Positions 1 through 6,937 of a stretch of 14,283 bases of DNA are shown one piece after another. Location of the stretch: positions 1 to 14,283 of the forward strand of contig JAGPVU010000070.1 in the NCBI GenBank assembly GCA_018066825.1, read 5' to 3'. The first letter of the stretch is position 1; each line of letters opens with the position of its first letter. Made by a program: the position numbers and the translations under genes. Source of the DNA: Cycloclasticus sp. (GTDB lineage Bacteria; Pseudomonadota; Gammaproteobacteria; Methylococcales; Cycloclasticaceae). The notes below the pieces were generated by a model. It saw only the letters and a program-made list of their open reading frames with translations. It ran no database searches and was not told the origin of the DNA.

Positions 1-459
1 TGTTCTGACGAATTTCTCGACAGGTGCTTTCATCACAGACATCAACATGCTAATTGCTTGGTCTTTTGTTGGAAGTTTAGCTAATCGTCCAAGCTCTGAA
101 GCAGCTAGTAATTGACCGCCAACAGAAACAAATTGTGTTTCTAGTTTAGCGTGGTCCTTACTAAAATCCTTCACAAGTCGAGCCGCAGCGCCAGGGTCAT
201 CCATAGAAAACGCCATTACTAACGGTCCAACTAATGCGTCTTGAATACACGAAAACTCAGTATTCTCAACAGCTCTTTTAACTAAAGTGTTTTTTACAAC
301 ACGTAAATAAACACCTGATTCACGAGCTTTTTGACGCAGCTCAGTCATCTCTCCAACAGTCAAACCACGGTATTCTGCGGCAACAGCGGAAAACGCTTTT
401 GCAGCAATTTCAGCCACTTCAGCAACTACAGCTTCTTTTTGCTCAAGATTTAGTGGCAT
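1..459 (-). CDS. rplJ: 50S ribosomal protein L10 (3' end cut by window edge)
   Basis: Large-subunit protein L10, which anchors the L7/L12 dimers to 23S rRNA and forms the stalk base where translation GTPases dock. The frame opens with MPLNLEQKEAVVAEV and continues through YRGLTVGEMTELRQKARESG and VVKNTLVKRA, the typical L10 RNA-binding domain, then GGQLLAASELGRL. About 153 residues are visible; the family is usually about 165-177 residues, so only the C-terminal helix that binds L7/L12 is missing. The ATG at 459 is preceded by a near-perfect Shine-Dalgarno (AAAGGAGGT at 472-464). It lies about 200 nt after rplA, and rplL would be expected next outside the window. L10, or L10-L12, is known to repress its own operon by binding the leader; the gap upstream here has matching structure. 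Confidence 0.95.
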   Translation of the reverse strand, partial: MPLNLEQKEAVVAEVAEIAAKAFSAVAAEYRGLTVGEMTELRQKARESGVYLRVVKNTLVKRAVENTEFSCIQDALVGPLVMAFSMDDPGAAARLVKDFSKDHAKLETQFVSVGGQLLAASELGRLAKLPTKDQAISMLMSVMKAPVEKFVRT

Positions 460-659
460 ACGTACCTCCTTTGACTACTGATTGGTAACAACCTAAGTTA
501 CTACCGTTTAAAAACCCTCGAAAGGGCACCCAATTAACGGGGCCATCCTAACTATTTAAGGACTTACCGCCTGCGTAGGATTATTAAGCCATAAGCCCCT
601 ACGGTCTTTGACGATTGCTGAAAACAGCAATCCAAAGCTCTACTCCATTACGGAGCAAT
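460..659 (-). promoter_or_regulatory. Candidate L10 autoregulatory leader between rplA and rplJ
   Basis: This is a 200-nt non-coding gap inside the ribosomal protein operon, rich in hairpins on the minus (mRNA) strand. In transcript order: a perfect 8-bp stem with a four-U loop (632-613); a CGTAGG/CCTACG stem (603-598 with 579-574) next to CAGGCGGTAA, which resembles the conserved core of the proteobacterial L10-binding leader from memory; a CCCT-TTCG-AGGG tetraloop hairpin followed by five Ts (526-510); and a 9-bp stem using two G-U pairs (505-484) just before the rplJ ribosome binding site. Its place before rplJ fits the known L10 leader. The assignment rests on position and partial motif similarity, not on a covariance search. 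Confidence 0.6.
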
Positions 660-1358
660 CTATCCTATTGTTAGGCTAGATTGATCAACAACAATGCCTG
701 GTCCCATTGTGGTTGATACACTAATTTTTTTCAAATAAACGCCTTTTGATGCGGCTGGTTTAGCCTTCACTAAATCAGCCAATAGCGCTTCAATATTTTC
801 TTTTAACGACTTTTCGTCAAATGTAGTTTTACCCACACTACAGTGAATTATGCCGGCTTTATCAGTTCTGTATCTAACTTGACCAGCTTTTGCATTTTTG
901 ACCGCTGTAGCCACATCGGGGGTTACCGTACCAACTTTAGGGTTAGGCATTAAACCACGCGGACCCAACACTTGACCCAATGTACCTACGACTCGCATCG
1001 CATCAGGAGAGGCAATGACAACGTCAAAATTCAAATCACCGCCTTTAATTTGCTCAGCAAGATCCTCCATTCCAACAATATCTGCACCTGCTTCTAAAGC
1101 GGCTTCAGCATTTGGGCCTTGCGTGAATACGGCAACTCGCACGACTTTACCTGTACCATTTGGCAATAAGGTTGACCCTCTAACGTTTTGATCAGATTTG
1201 CGTGCATCGATGCCTAGGTTCACACTAACGTCAACAGACTCTTCGAATTTTGATGTAGCCAATTCTTTTAGCAAGCCAAATGCACCGGTCACCTCATAGG
1301 CTTTTCCAGCTTCAACTTTTTCTCTTATTAGTTTTGCTTTTTTGCTTAACTTAGCCAT
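660..1358 (-). CDS. rplA: 50S ribosomal protein L1
   Basis: L1 binds 23S rRNA at the mobile L1 stalk, which helps release deacylated tRNA from the E site. It is also the translational repressor of the rplK-rplA mRNA in known systems. The product is 232 residues (E. coli 234). The start MAKLSKKAKLIREKV is typical, and the signature LGPRGLMPNPKVGTV begins at residue 131. The ATG overlaps the rplK stop codon by one base (TAATG), with a GGAGGG ribosome binding site inside the last rplK codons, so the two genes are very likely translationally coupled. The stop is TAG at 662-660, followed by the structured gap before rplJ. Confidence 0.97.
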   Translation of the reverse strand: MAKLSKKAKLIREKVEAGKAYEVTGAFGLLKELATSKFEESVDVSVNLGIDARKSDQNVRGSTLLPNGTGKVVRVAVFTQGPNAEAALEAGADIVGMEDLAEQIKGGDLNFDVVIASPDAMRVVGTLGQVLGPRGLMPNPKVGTVTPDVATAVKNAKAGQVRYRTDKAGIIHCSVGKTTFDEKSLKENIEALLADLVKAKPAASKGVYLKKISVSTTMGPGIVVDQSSLTIG

Positions 1359-1789
1359 TACACACCCTCCACATCAATACCCATACTGCGCGCACTACCG
1401 GCAATAGTTCTTACCGCGGCATCCATATCAGCTGCCGTAATATCAGGCGCCTTCATGGTAGCAATCTCTTCTAATTGTGCACGTGTAACTTTCGCAACTT
1501 TAACGGTGTTAGGCGTACCACTTCCACTCTTAATTCCCGCTGCTTTTTTCAATAAAATTGAAGCAGGTGGCGTTTTAGTAATAAATGTAAAGCTTTTATC
1601 TGCGTAAACTGTAATAACAACCGGTATAGGAAGACCTTTCTCTACCGTTTGAGTCTTGGCATTAAATGCTTTACAAAACTCCATTATATTCACACCGTGC
1701 TGCCCTAGAGCCGGGCCAACTGGTGGACTTGGGTTAGCTTCACCAGCTTTTACTTGTAACTTAATATAGGCACTAATTTTCTTAGCCAT
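1358..1789 (-). CDS. rplK: 50S ribosomal protein L11
   Basis: L11 forms part of the GTPase-associated centre of the large subunit, binds the 23S rRNA thiostrepton region, and is needed for RelA activation by uncharged tRNA. The product is 143 residues, the normal family length. The N-terminal domain carries the proline-rich stretch PSPPVGPALGQHGVNIMEFC (residues 20-39). The C-terminal RNA-binding domain includes KKAAGIKSGSG and ends in AGSARSMGIDVEGV. The ATG has a clear AAGGAG site. It is preceded by a 48-nt gap after nusG that holds a possible L1-binding hairpin, and followed by rplA with a one-base overlap. Confidence 0.97.
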   Translation of the reverse strand: MAKKISAYIKLQVKAGEANPSPPVGPALGQHGVNIMEFCKAFNAKTQTVEKGLPIPVVITVYADKSFTFITKTPPASILLKKAAGIKSGSGTPNTVKVAKVTRAQLEEIATMKAPDITAADMDAAVRTIAGSARSMGIDVEGV

Positions 1790-1803
1790 GGTTTCTCCTT
1801 ATT

Positions 1804-1827
1804 GGGTCGAACACCTTTCGGCTCCCC
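1804..1827 (-). promoter_or_regulatory. Possible L1-binding hairpin in the rplK leader
   Basis: On the mRNA strand this segment folds as GGG(G), a three-base AGC bulge side, CGAA, an AGGTG loop, TTCG, a single A, then CCC. That is two short stems separated by an asymmetric internal loop, 15 nt before the rplK ATG. L1 is known to repress rplK-rplA translation by binding a short stem with an asymmetric internal loop near the rplK start, so the position and general shape fit. The stems are short, and I cannot check the exact L1 consensus, so this is tentative. Confidence 0.35.
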
Positions 1828-1837
1828 TGTTAAAAAA

Positions 1838-2371
1838 TCAGACCTTCTCGACCTGACCAAATTCTAGATCCACTGGCGTAGCACGCCCGAAAATCAAAAC
1901 TGATGCACGTATTGTGCTTTTATCGTAACCAACCTCTTCAACCGTCCCATTAAAGTCTTTAAATGGTCCGTCTTTAATTCGAATCACTTCACCAACTTCA
2001 AACAATACTTTAGGACGTGGTTTTTCAATCCCTTCCTGAATACGGTTTAGGATTTTATTTGCTTCTGTTTCGCTAATTGGCGAGGGACGATCACTTTTCC
2101 CACCAATAAAGCCAAGCACCTTCGGCACATCTTTAACTAAATGCCAAGTTGCATCATTTAAGTCCATCTGAACCAACACATAACCAGGAAAAAACTTTCG
2201 CTCACTCCTTTTTTGTTGCCCAGATCTCATTTCGACAACTTCTTCAGTAGGTATTAAAATTTCACCGAACTGATCCTGCATTCCTTCACGGTCAATAGCC
2301 TCCTCCAAGGAAGCCTTAACACGGTGTTCGAAATTTGAATACGCGTGAACTACATACCAACGCAATGCCAT
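1838..2371 (-). CDS. nusG: Transcription termination/antitermination factor NusG
   Basis: NusG binds RNA polymerase over the clamp, suppresses pausing, and links polymerase to Rho or to ribosomal S10. The product is 177 residues (E. coli 181). The NGN domain starts with WYVVHAYSNFE (residues 5-15) and contains the conserved FFPGYVLVQM (60-69). The KOW domain begins around GEVIRIKDGPFKDF (127-140) and is followed by the FGRATPVDLEFGQVEKV ending. The ATG at 2371 lies 10 nt after the secE stop, with AAGG upstream, so the pair is co-transcribed as in most bacteria. Nothing about the protein looks unusual. Confidence 0.97.
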   Translation of the reverse strand: MALRWYVVHAYSNFEHRVKASLEEAIDREGMQDQFGEILIPTEEVVEMRSGQQKRSERKFFPGYVLVQMDLNDATWHLVKDVPKVLGFIGGKSDRPSPISETEANKILNRIQEGIEKPRPKVLFEVGEVIRIKDGPFKDFNGTVEEVGYDKSTIRASVLIFGRATPVDLEFGQVEKV

Positions 2372-2381
2372 ATTGATCGCC

Positions 2382-2750
2382 TTAACCCGTTATCAACCCA
2401 ACGCCCCACATCAGTAGGCCGTCGAACATCCATAATAAAATCCCAACAAACAAAACCATCACAACAACGATCAATGTCGTTTGGATGGTTTCTTTTTTTG
2501 TTGGCCATACGATCTTTTTAAGCTCAATACTTGAGCCTTGCGCAAACAACCAAAACGATCGCCCAAGGTCTGTGGTATACACAAGCCCAACCGCCAACAT
2601 TAGAATGACCAGTAAACCAATCACCCTTAATAATAAAGACTGCTCCGCAAAGTAATAGAAACCAACAATAGCAGCAACAGTCACCGCGACAGCAAGTACT
2701 AACTTTATCAGATCAAATTGCCCTGTTTCTTGCTCTATCTCTGCGCTCAT
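2382..2750 (-). CDS. secE: Preprotein translocase subunit SecE
   Basis: SecE is the clamp-like subunit of the inner-membrane SecYEG channel. With the ATG at 2750 the protein has 122 residues. It has three hydrophobic segments (about 17-34, 40-58 and 91-118), an amphipathic stretch and the signature VWPTKKET (81-88) before the last segment. This is the three-helix type found in E. coli. A longer frame from a GTG at 2765 would add five residues. I prefer the ATG because it gives the MSAE start seen in relatives (E. coli MSAN) and has GGTGG upstream, whereas the GTG has no visible ribosome binding site. It sits between tRNA-Trp and nusG. Confidence 0.93.
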   Translation of the reverse strand: MSAEIEQETGQFDLIKLVLAVAVTVAAIVGFYYFAEQSLLLRVIGLLVILMLAVGLVYTTDLGRSFWLFAQGSSIELKKIVWPTKKETIQTTLIVVVMVLFVGILLWMFDGLLMWGVGLITG

Positions 2751-2804
2751 ACTTCTGTTTTCCACCGTAATAGTTTATCTAGCCATAATTTATCTAACGG
2801 CCAA

Positions 2805-2880
<76 letters not shown>

Positions 2881-2920
2881 ATAAATCTATCGCTTTTATT
2901 TACTTTATTTAACCGTGAAC

Positions 2921-4111
2921 TTACTCAATTATCTTAGAGACAACGCCAGCGCCAACTGTGCGGCCACCTTCACGAATAGCAAAACGTAAACCGTCTTCCA
3001 TCGCTATCGGTGCAATTAACTTAACGGTCATTTTAACGTTATCACCCGGCATCACCATTTCTACGCCTTCTGGCAAATCACATGCGCCCGTTACGTCTGT
3101 CGTTCTAAAGTAAAACTGCGGACGGTAACCGTTAAAGAAAGGTGTATGACGACCACCCTCATCTTTACTTAACACATACACTTCCGCTTCAAAATGCGTG
3201 TGCGGTGTAATTGATCCAGCTTTCGCCAATACCTGACCACGCTCAACATCTTCACGCTTAACACCACGTAACAAGATACCTACGTTATCGCCAGCTTCAC
3301 CTTGATCCAACAACTTACGGAACATTTCAACACCAGTACACGTAGATAAAACCGTGTCTTTTATTCCAACAATCGCTATCTCTTCACCGACTTTGACTAT
3401 ACCACGCTCAATACGACCAGTAACCACAGTTCCACGTCCTGAAATCGAAAACACGTCTTCAACCGGCATTAAGAAGTCACCGTCAACCGCACGCTCTGGT
3501 AACGGAATGTATGTGTCTAACGCTTCAACCAACTTAAGCACAGCCGGAACACCAATCTCTGATGTATCACCTTCTAAGGCTTTGAGCGCTGAACCAATAA
3601 TGATCGGCGTGTCGTCGCCTGGAAATTCATACATGTCCAATAACTCACGCACTTCCATTTCAACCAACTCAAGTAATTCTTCGTCGTCGACCATATCCGC
3701 TTTGTTTAAAAATACAACGATATATGGCACACCCACTTGACGTGACAATAGAATGTGCTCACGGGTTTGTGGCATTGGGCCATCAGCAGCCGAACAGACT
3801 AGAATAGCACCGTCCATTTGCGCAGCGCCAGTAATCATGTTCTTAACATAATCGGCGTGACCTGGACAGTCAACGTGGGCGTAATGACGCGTTGCTGACT
3901 CATATTCAACGTGTGACGTCGAAATGGTAATACCACGCTCACGCTCTTCTGGTGCGTTATCAATCTCGTCAAAAGCTTTGACTATTCCGCCCATGGCTTC
4001 TGACATCACCTTGGTTAACGCTGCCGTTAATGTTGTCTTACCATGATCAACGTGGCCAATCGTGCCTACATTTACATGGGGCTTGTTTCTTTCAAATTTT
4101 TCTTTAGACAT
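2921..4111 (-). CDS. tuf: Elongation factor Tu
   Basis: EF-Tu is the GTPase that delivers aminoacyl-tRNA to the ribosomal A site. The product is 396 residues, a normal length. GTPase motifs are intact: GHVDHGKT (19-26), DCPGH (81-85) with the catalytic histidine, NKAD (136-139) and SAL (174-176). Switch I contains RGITISTSHVEYE. Domains 2 and 3 follow, ending in GGRTVGAGVVSKIIE. The ATG has an AAAAAGGTG ribosome binding site. It lies 58 nt after tRNA-Thr and before tRNA-Trp, the position of tufB in E. coli. Many gammaproteobacteria have a second tuf copy near rpsG-fusA; this window cannot show whether one exists here. Confidence 0.98.
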   Translation of the reverse strand: MSKEKFERNKPHVNVGTIGHVDHGKTTLTAALTKVMSEAMGGIVKAFDEIDNAPEERERGITISTSHVEYESATRHYAHVDCPGHADYVKNMITGAAQMDGAILVCSAADGPMPQTREHILLSRQVGVPYIVVFLNKADMVDDEELLELVEMEVRELLDMYEFPGDDTPIIIGSALKALEGDTSEIGVPAVLKLVEALDTYIPLPERAVDGDFLMPVEDVFSISGRGTVVTGRIERGIVKVGEEIAIVGIKDTVLSTCTGVEMFRKLLDQGEAGDNVGILLRGVKREDVERGQVLAKAGSITPHTHFEAEVYVLSKDEGGRHTPFFNGYRPQFYFRTTDVTGACDLPEGVEMVMPGDNVKMTVKLIAPIAMEDGLRFAIREGGRTVGAGVVSKIIE

Positions 4112-4169
4112 TACGCACCTTTTTGTAAAATTAAATTAAAACCGCACCTTTACTAATACCATTTAAGCT

Positions 4170-4244
<75 letters not shown>

Positions 4245-4259
4245 CATTTCCACACCTTT

Positions 4260-4333
4260 TGGAGCGGGTGATGGGAATCGAACCCACGTGTTCAGCTTGG
4301 AAGGCTGACGTTCTACCATTGAACTACACCCGC
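4260..4333 (-). tRNA. tRNA-Gly (anticodon TCC)
   Basis: A 74-nt cloverleaf with encoded CCA. The acceptor stem GCGGGTG pairs with CACCCGC. The anticodon stem CAGC/GCTG flanks the loop CTTCCAA, giving anticodon TCC (reads GGA/GGG). The T arm reads GTGGG-TTCGATT-CCCAT with a terminal G-U pair. It corresponds to glyT in E. coli and lies 15 nt upstream of tRNA-Thr in the same transcript. Confidence 0.96.
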
Positions 4334-4361
4334 GTTCTACTCGGCCCTATCTATACAATCT

Positions 4362-4446
4362 TGGTGGAGGGGGGAGGATTCGAACCTCCGAAGGCTGAGC
4401 CGTCAGATTTACAGTCTGATCCCTTTGGCCGCTCGGGAACCCCTCC
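4362..4446 (-). tRNA. tRNA-Tyr (anticodon GTA)
   Basis: An 85-nt class II tRNA with a long variable arm and encoded CCA. The acceptor stem GGAGGGG pairs with its complement before ACCA. The D arm contains TTCCCGAGCGGCCAAAGGGA, the anticodon region is CAGACTGTAAATCTG (GTA), and the T loop is TTCGAAT. It is the first gene of the tRNA-tuf transcription unit, directly downstream of a strong promoter, and matches tyrU in E. coli. Confidence 0.96.
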
Positions 4447-4461
4447 TAAAATTAGCCGCTT

Positions 4462-4490
4462 ATTGTCTTTTATTTAAATTTCACTGTCAA
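4462..4490 (-). promoter_or_regulatory. Sigma70-type promoter of the tRNA-tuf-secE operon
   Basis: On the minus strand a perfect -35 box TTGACA (4490-4485) is followed by exactly 17 nt and a -10 box GACAAT (4467-4462, four of six consensus bases). The sequence after the -10, AAGCGGC, is GC-rich, as in stringently controlled stable-RNA promoters. The expected start near 4455 would leave only a few nucleotides before tRNA-Tyr. It lies in the 73-nt gap between the pth stop codon and the tRNA cluster. Confidence 0.8.
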
Positions 4491-4519
4491 CAAAGAAAAC
4501 CCTTAGGCGCGAAATGAAT

Positions 4520-5089
4520 TTAATCAGAATGCAAATTTCTCATCGCTTTTTCTATTTCACCTTGGCAAAGCAACGGTATTTCATGTAAAGCGCGATCCAT
4601 TGCTGACTGAATTAAATCAGCATCCTGCTTAGGCGGTGCCTTTAATACGTATTGAGTGACTTTATTACGATCACCTGGATGACCAATACCAATTCGCAAC
4701 CTATTAAACACCTTAGATCCCAACTGCTGAATAATATCTCTTAATCCATTATGCCCGCCATGACCACCGTCTTTCTTAATCCGTACCACACCGGCTTCCA
4801 AATCAAGCTCGTCATGCACAACCAATATTTGATCAACCGCAATATCGTAATAACTAGCAAACGCCGATACCGACAAACCACTTTTATTCATAAATGTTTG
4901 CGGTTTGATTAAATACACAGGCACTTTATCAAGCACACATTTGGCCACATCCGCTTTAAATCTAGATTCGTAGGCAAACCTAACGCCTTCCCTATCGGCC
5001 AGTTGATCCAATAATAAAAACCCGGCATTATGCCGGGTTTTTTGATACTCACTGCCAGGGTTACCGAGGCCAACAATAAAGTTAATCAC
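4520..5089 (-). CDS. pth: Peptidyl-tRNA hydrolase
   Basis: Pth releases tRNA from peptidyl-tRNAs that drop off the ribosome by cutting the ester bond, and it is essential in E. coli. From the GTG at 5089 the protein has 189 residues. All known active-site residues fall at E. coli positions: N10 in GLGNPG, catalytic H20 in KTRHNAG, N68 in FMNKSG, D93 in VVHDELD and N114 in GGHNGL. This numbering supports the GTG start. A longer in-frame extension (to 5164) overlaps the acidic tail of rplY and is not family-like. The GTG lies 4 nt after the rplY stop with no strong ribosome binding site, which suggests translational coupling. Codons 17-25 form a terminator-like hairpin (see 5016-5042). Confidence 0.96.
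   Translation of the reverse strand: MINFIVGLGNPGSEYQKTRHNAGFLLLDQLADREGVRFAYESRFKADVAKCVLDKVPVYLIKPQTFMNKSGLSVSAFASYYDIAVDQILVVHDELDLEAGVVRIKKDGGHGGHNGLRDIIQQLGSKVFNRLRIGIGHPGDRNKVTQYVLKAPPKQDADLIQSAMDRALHEIPLLCQGEIEKAMRNLHSD
5016..5042 (-). terminator. Terminator-like perfect hairpin inside the pth coding sequence
   Basis: A perfect 12-bp inverted repeat, AAAAACCCGGCA with TGCCGGGTTTTT, separated by a 3-nt loop. Read on the minus strand it is a seven-pair GC-rich stem (CCCGGCA, loop TAA, TGCCGGG) followed by TTTTTATTATT, the form of an intrinsic terminator. On the plus strand it is equally terminator-like. It lies inside pth codons 17-25 (K-T-R-H-N-A-G-F-L, containing H20), about 50 nt downstream of the rplY stop codon. 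The structure is certain; whether it terminates transcription in the cell is inference. Confidence 0.6.
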
Positions 5090-5093
5090 TAAC

Positions 5094-5762
5094 TTATTCG
5101 CCCGTTCCCTCTTCAGCACCTTTTTCAGAGTCTGAATCTGCTTCTGCATCCGTATCCGCATCATCAGCTAAATCCGCCGCCGTAGCCCTGTTAGCCTGAA
5201 TCGCAACAACTTGAGCATCGTGCTCAGCACCTTGAGACAAGGCCATTATCTGCAAGCCCTTAGGTACAACAATATTAGACAAATGCAAGCTATCGCCAAT
5301 TTCTAGAGAAGAAATATCCACTTCAATGTACTCTGGCAAATCTTTTGGTAAACACTCGATTTCCAAATCAACCATATCGTGCGTTACCACGCCGCCTTGC
5401 TTAACACCTGGCGCAATCTCTTCACCAATAAAGTGTAAGGGCACATGCACTTTCAGCTTTTCTTTCATACTGACGCGCAAAAAATCCGCATGCATTAACA
5501 ACTGCTTACTCGGATGGCGTTGCAGCGCCTTAATAATGACCTTTTCTTTCTTACCATCAAGGTCCATAGACAAGATGTGAGAGAAAAACGCCTCATTTTC
5601 CGTGCTATGCAATAATTGATTGTGCGTCAATGTTATTGAAACAGGCTCTGCACCCGCCCCATAAATAACGGCCGGAACCAAGTTCTGTCTGCGTAAACGG
5701 CGCGTCGCACCTTTACCTAAATCTTCACGAATCGATGCCGCCAATTCAAAGCTGGTACTCAT
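5094..5762 (-). CDS. rplY: 50S ribosomal protein L25, long CTC/TL5 form
   Basis: L25 binds 5S rRNA in the large subunit. This is the long general-stress form (CTC/TL5): an N-terminal 5S-binding domain (about 1-95, with GKGATRRLRRQNLVPAVIYG and HADFLRV), a C-terminal beta domain (about 100-190, with PLHFIGEEIAPGVKQGG and LPEYIEVDISSLEIGDSLHL), and a strongly acidic disordered tail of about 30 residues. Length is 222 residues, versus 94 for the short E. coli protein. I chose the ATG at 5762 (MSTSFEL) with GGAGAAG upstream over a TTG one codon earlier. The gene follows prs and is followed by pth after 4 nt. Confidence 0.95.
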   Translation of the reverse strand: MSTSFELAASIREDLGKGATRRLRRQNLVPAVIYGAGAEPVSITLTHNQLLHSTENEAFFSHILSMDLDGKKEKVIIKALQRHPSKQLLMHADFLRVSMKEKLKVHVPLHFIGEEIAPGVKQGGVVTHDMVDLEIECLPKDLPEYIEVDISSLEIGDSLHLSNIVVPKGLQIMALSQGAEHDAQVVAIQANRATAADLADDADTDAEADSDSEKGAEEGTGE

Positions 5763-5818
5763 CAAACTTCTCCAAAATAAAAATTAATGTCACTAAACAG
5801 CGCATTTTGCCATATTTT

Positions 5819-6772
5819 TTAATCTACGTATAGCGAACTTACCGAATCACCATCTACCATACGTCGAATTGTTTCCGCCAACATCTCTGCTATGCTTAAT
5901 TGACGTATTTTTTTACAGTCCATAGCGTTCTTTTGTAACGGAATTGTGTCAGTCACCACCAACTCATCAAGCACTGAGTTTGATATATTATCTATTGCCT
6001 TGCCTGATAACACCGGATGCGTACAGTAAGCTTTAACACTTAGCGCACCATTTTCCTTAAGCGCCTTAGCCGCCAAGCACAGGGTGCCCGCCGTATCAAC
6101 AAGATCGTCCACGATAACGCACTCCCTACCGCTCACATCGCCAATAATATTCATCACTTGTGATTCATTAGGCTTTGGCCGACGTTTATCTATAATCGCT
6201 AAATCCGCATCATCTAGTCGTTTTGCTAAGGCACGCGCCCTAACAACACCACCGACGTCTGGCGACACAATCATTAAATTATTTGTTTTACGCTGCCAAA
6301 TATCACTTAGCAATAAAGGTGAGGCGTAGACATTATCGACTGGGATATCAAAAAAACCTTGAATTTGATCTGCGTGTAAATCTACAGTTAACACATGATC
6401 AGCACCCGCAGTTTCTATCATTTTCGCCACCAACTTCGAAGTAATAGGCACACGAGCTGAACGCGGCCTACGATCTTGTCGCGCATAACCATAGTATGGG
6501 ATAACTGCCGTAATGCGACTGGCGCAAGCCCGCTTCAAAGCATCAATAATCACCAATAACTCCATGATGTGATTATTGGTTGGCGCACACGTCGGTTGAA
6601 TAACATACGCCTCTTTACCTCTGACGTTTTCGCCTATTTCAACCATCACTTCACCATCGCTGAAAATTTCAACGATCGCTCGACCTAGGTTAATATTCAA
6701 ATGGCGTGCGATATCATCAGCTAAAGGTCTATTTGCATTACCGGCAAATACCATGATGCGATTATCTAGCAC
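5819..6772 (-). CDS. prs: Ribose-phosphate pyrophosphokinase (PRPP synthase)
   Basis: Transfers pyrophosphate from ATP to ribose 5-phosphate, giving PRPP for purine, pyrimidine, histidine, tryptophan and NAD synthesis. The product is 317 residues (E. coli 315). Visible motifs are FSDGEV (37-42), YYGYARQDRR (93-102), the metal-binding DLHADQIQGFFD (131-142), the catalytic flexible loop with KRRPKPN (196-202), and the PRPP-binding loop VDDLVDTAGTL (221-231). The start is a GTG at 6772 with a good AGGAG site 6 nt upstream. An internal ATG (residue 7) would remove residues conserved in relatives. tRNA-Gln lies 46 nt upstream and rplY 56 nt downstream, in the conserved gammaproteobacterial order. 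Confidence 0.96.
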   Translation of the reverse strand: MLDNRIMVFAGNANRPLADDIARHLNINLGRAIVEIFSDGEVMVEIGENVRGKEAYVIQPTCAPTNNHIMELLVIIDALKRACASRITAVIPYYGYARQDRRPRSARVPITSKLVAKMIETAGADHVLTVDLHADQIQGFFDIPVDNVYASPLLLSDIWQRKTNNLMIVSPDVGGVVRARALAKRLDDADLAIIDKRRPKPNESQVMNIIGDVSGRECVIVDDLVDTAGTLCLAAKALKENGALSVKAYCTHPVLSGKAIDNISNSVLDELVVTDTIPLQKNAMDCKKIRQLSIAEMLAETIRRMVDGDSVSSLYVD

Positions 6773-6818
6773 ATTTAACTCCTAACCAAAGAATACTGAT
6801 GATTGAAAAAATAAAGAA

Positions 6819-6893
6819 TGGCTGGGGCGCCAGGATTCGAACCTGGGATGCGGAGATCAAAACCCCGTGCCTTAACCACTTGGCCACGCCCCA
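6819..6893 (-). tRNA. tRNA-Gln (anticodon TTG)
   Basis: A 75-nt cloverleaf with encoded CCA. The acceptor stem TGGGGCG pairs with CGCCCCA. The D arm reads GGCCAAGTGGTTAAGGC. The anticodon loop TTTTGAT gives anticodon TTG (reads CAA/CAG). The T arm reads CCAGG-TTCGAAT-CCTGG. It sits between ispE and prs, a location shared with other gammaproteobacteria such as Pseudomonas. Confidence 0.96.
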
Positions 6894-6908
6894 AACTTTA
6901 TGCAGTAA

Positions 6909-6937
6909 ATTATACCTAAGTTGTTCTATTTAAAGAA
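6909..6937 (-). promoter_or_regulatory. Possible promoter for tRNA-Gln and prs
   Basis: A perfect -10 box TATAAT (6914-6909) on the minus strand lies about 16 nt before the tRNA-Gln 5' end. At 17-nt spacing the -35 position reads TTCTTT (6937-6932), a poor match. The -10 overlaps the region just after the ispE stop codon. It could give extra transcription of tRNA-Gln, prs, rplY and pth, beyond readthrough from ispE. The weak -35 keeps confidence low. Confidence 0.4.

Noticed and set aside
3354..3740. Open frame of 128 codons on the plus strand inside tuf
   Set aside because: A low-complexity Ser/Thr-rich frame opposite a highly conserved EF-Tu gene, with no ribosome binding site.
4495..4517. 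Possible terminator after pth (CCTAAGG followed by TTTTC)
   Set aside because: The stem is only three base pairs; too weak to call.
5090..5164. Longer N-terminus for Pth
   Set aside because: The extension overlaps the rplY coding end, and only the GTG at 5089 places the catalytic residues at their usual numbers.
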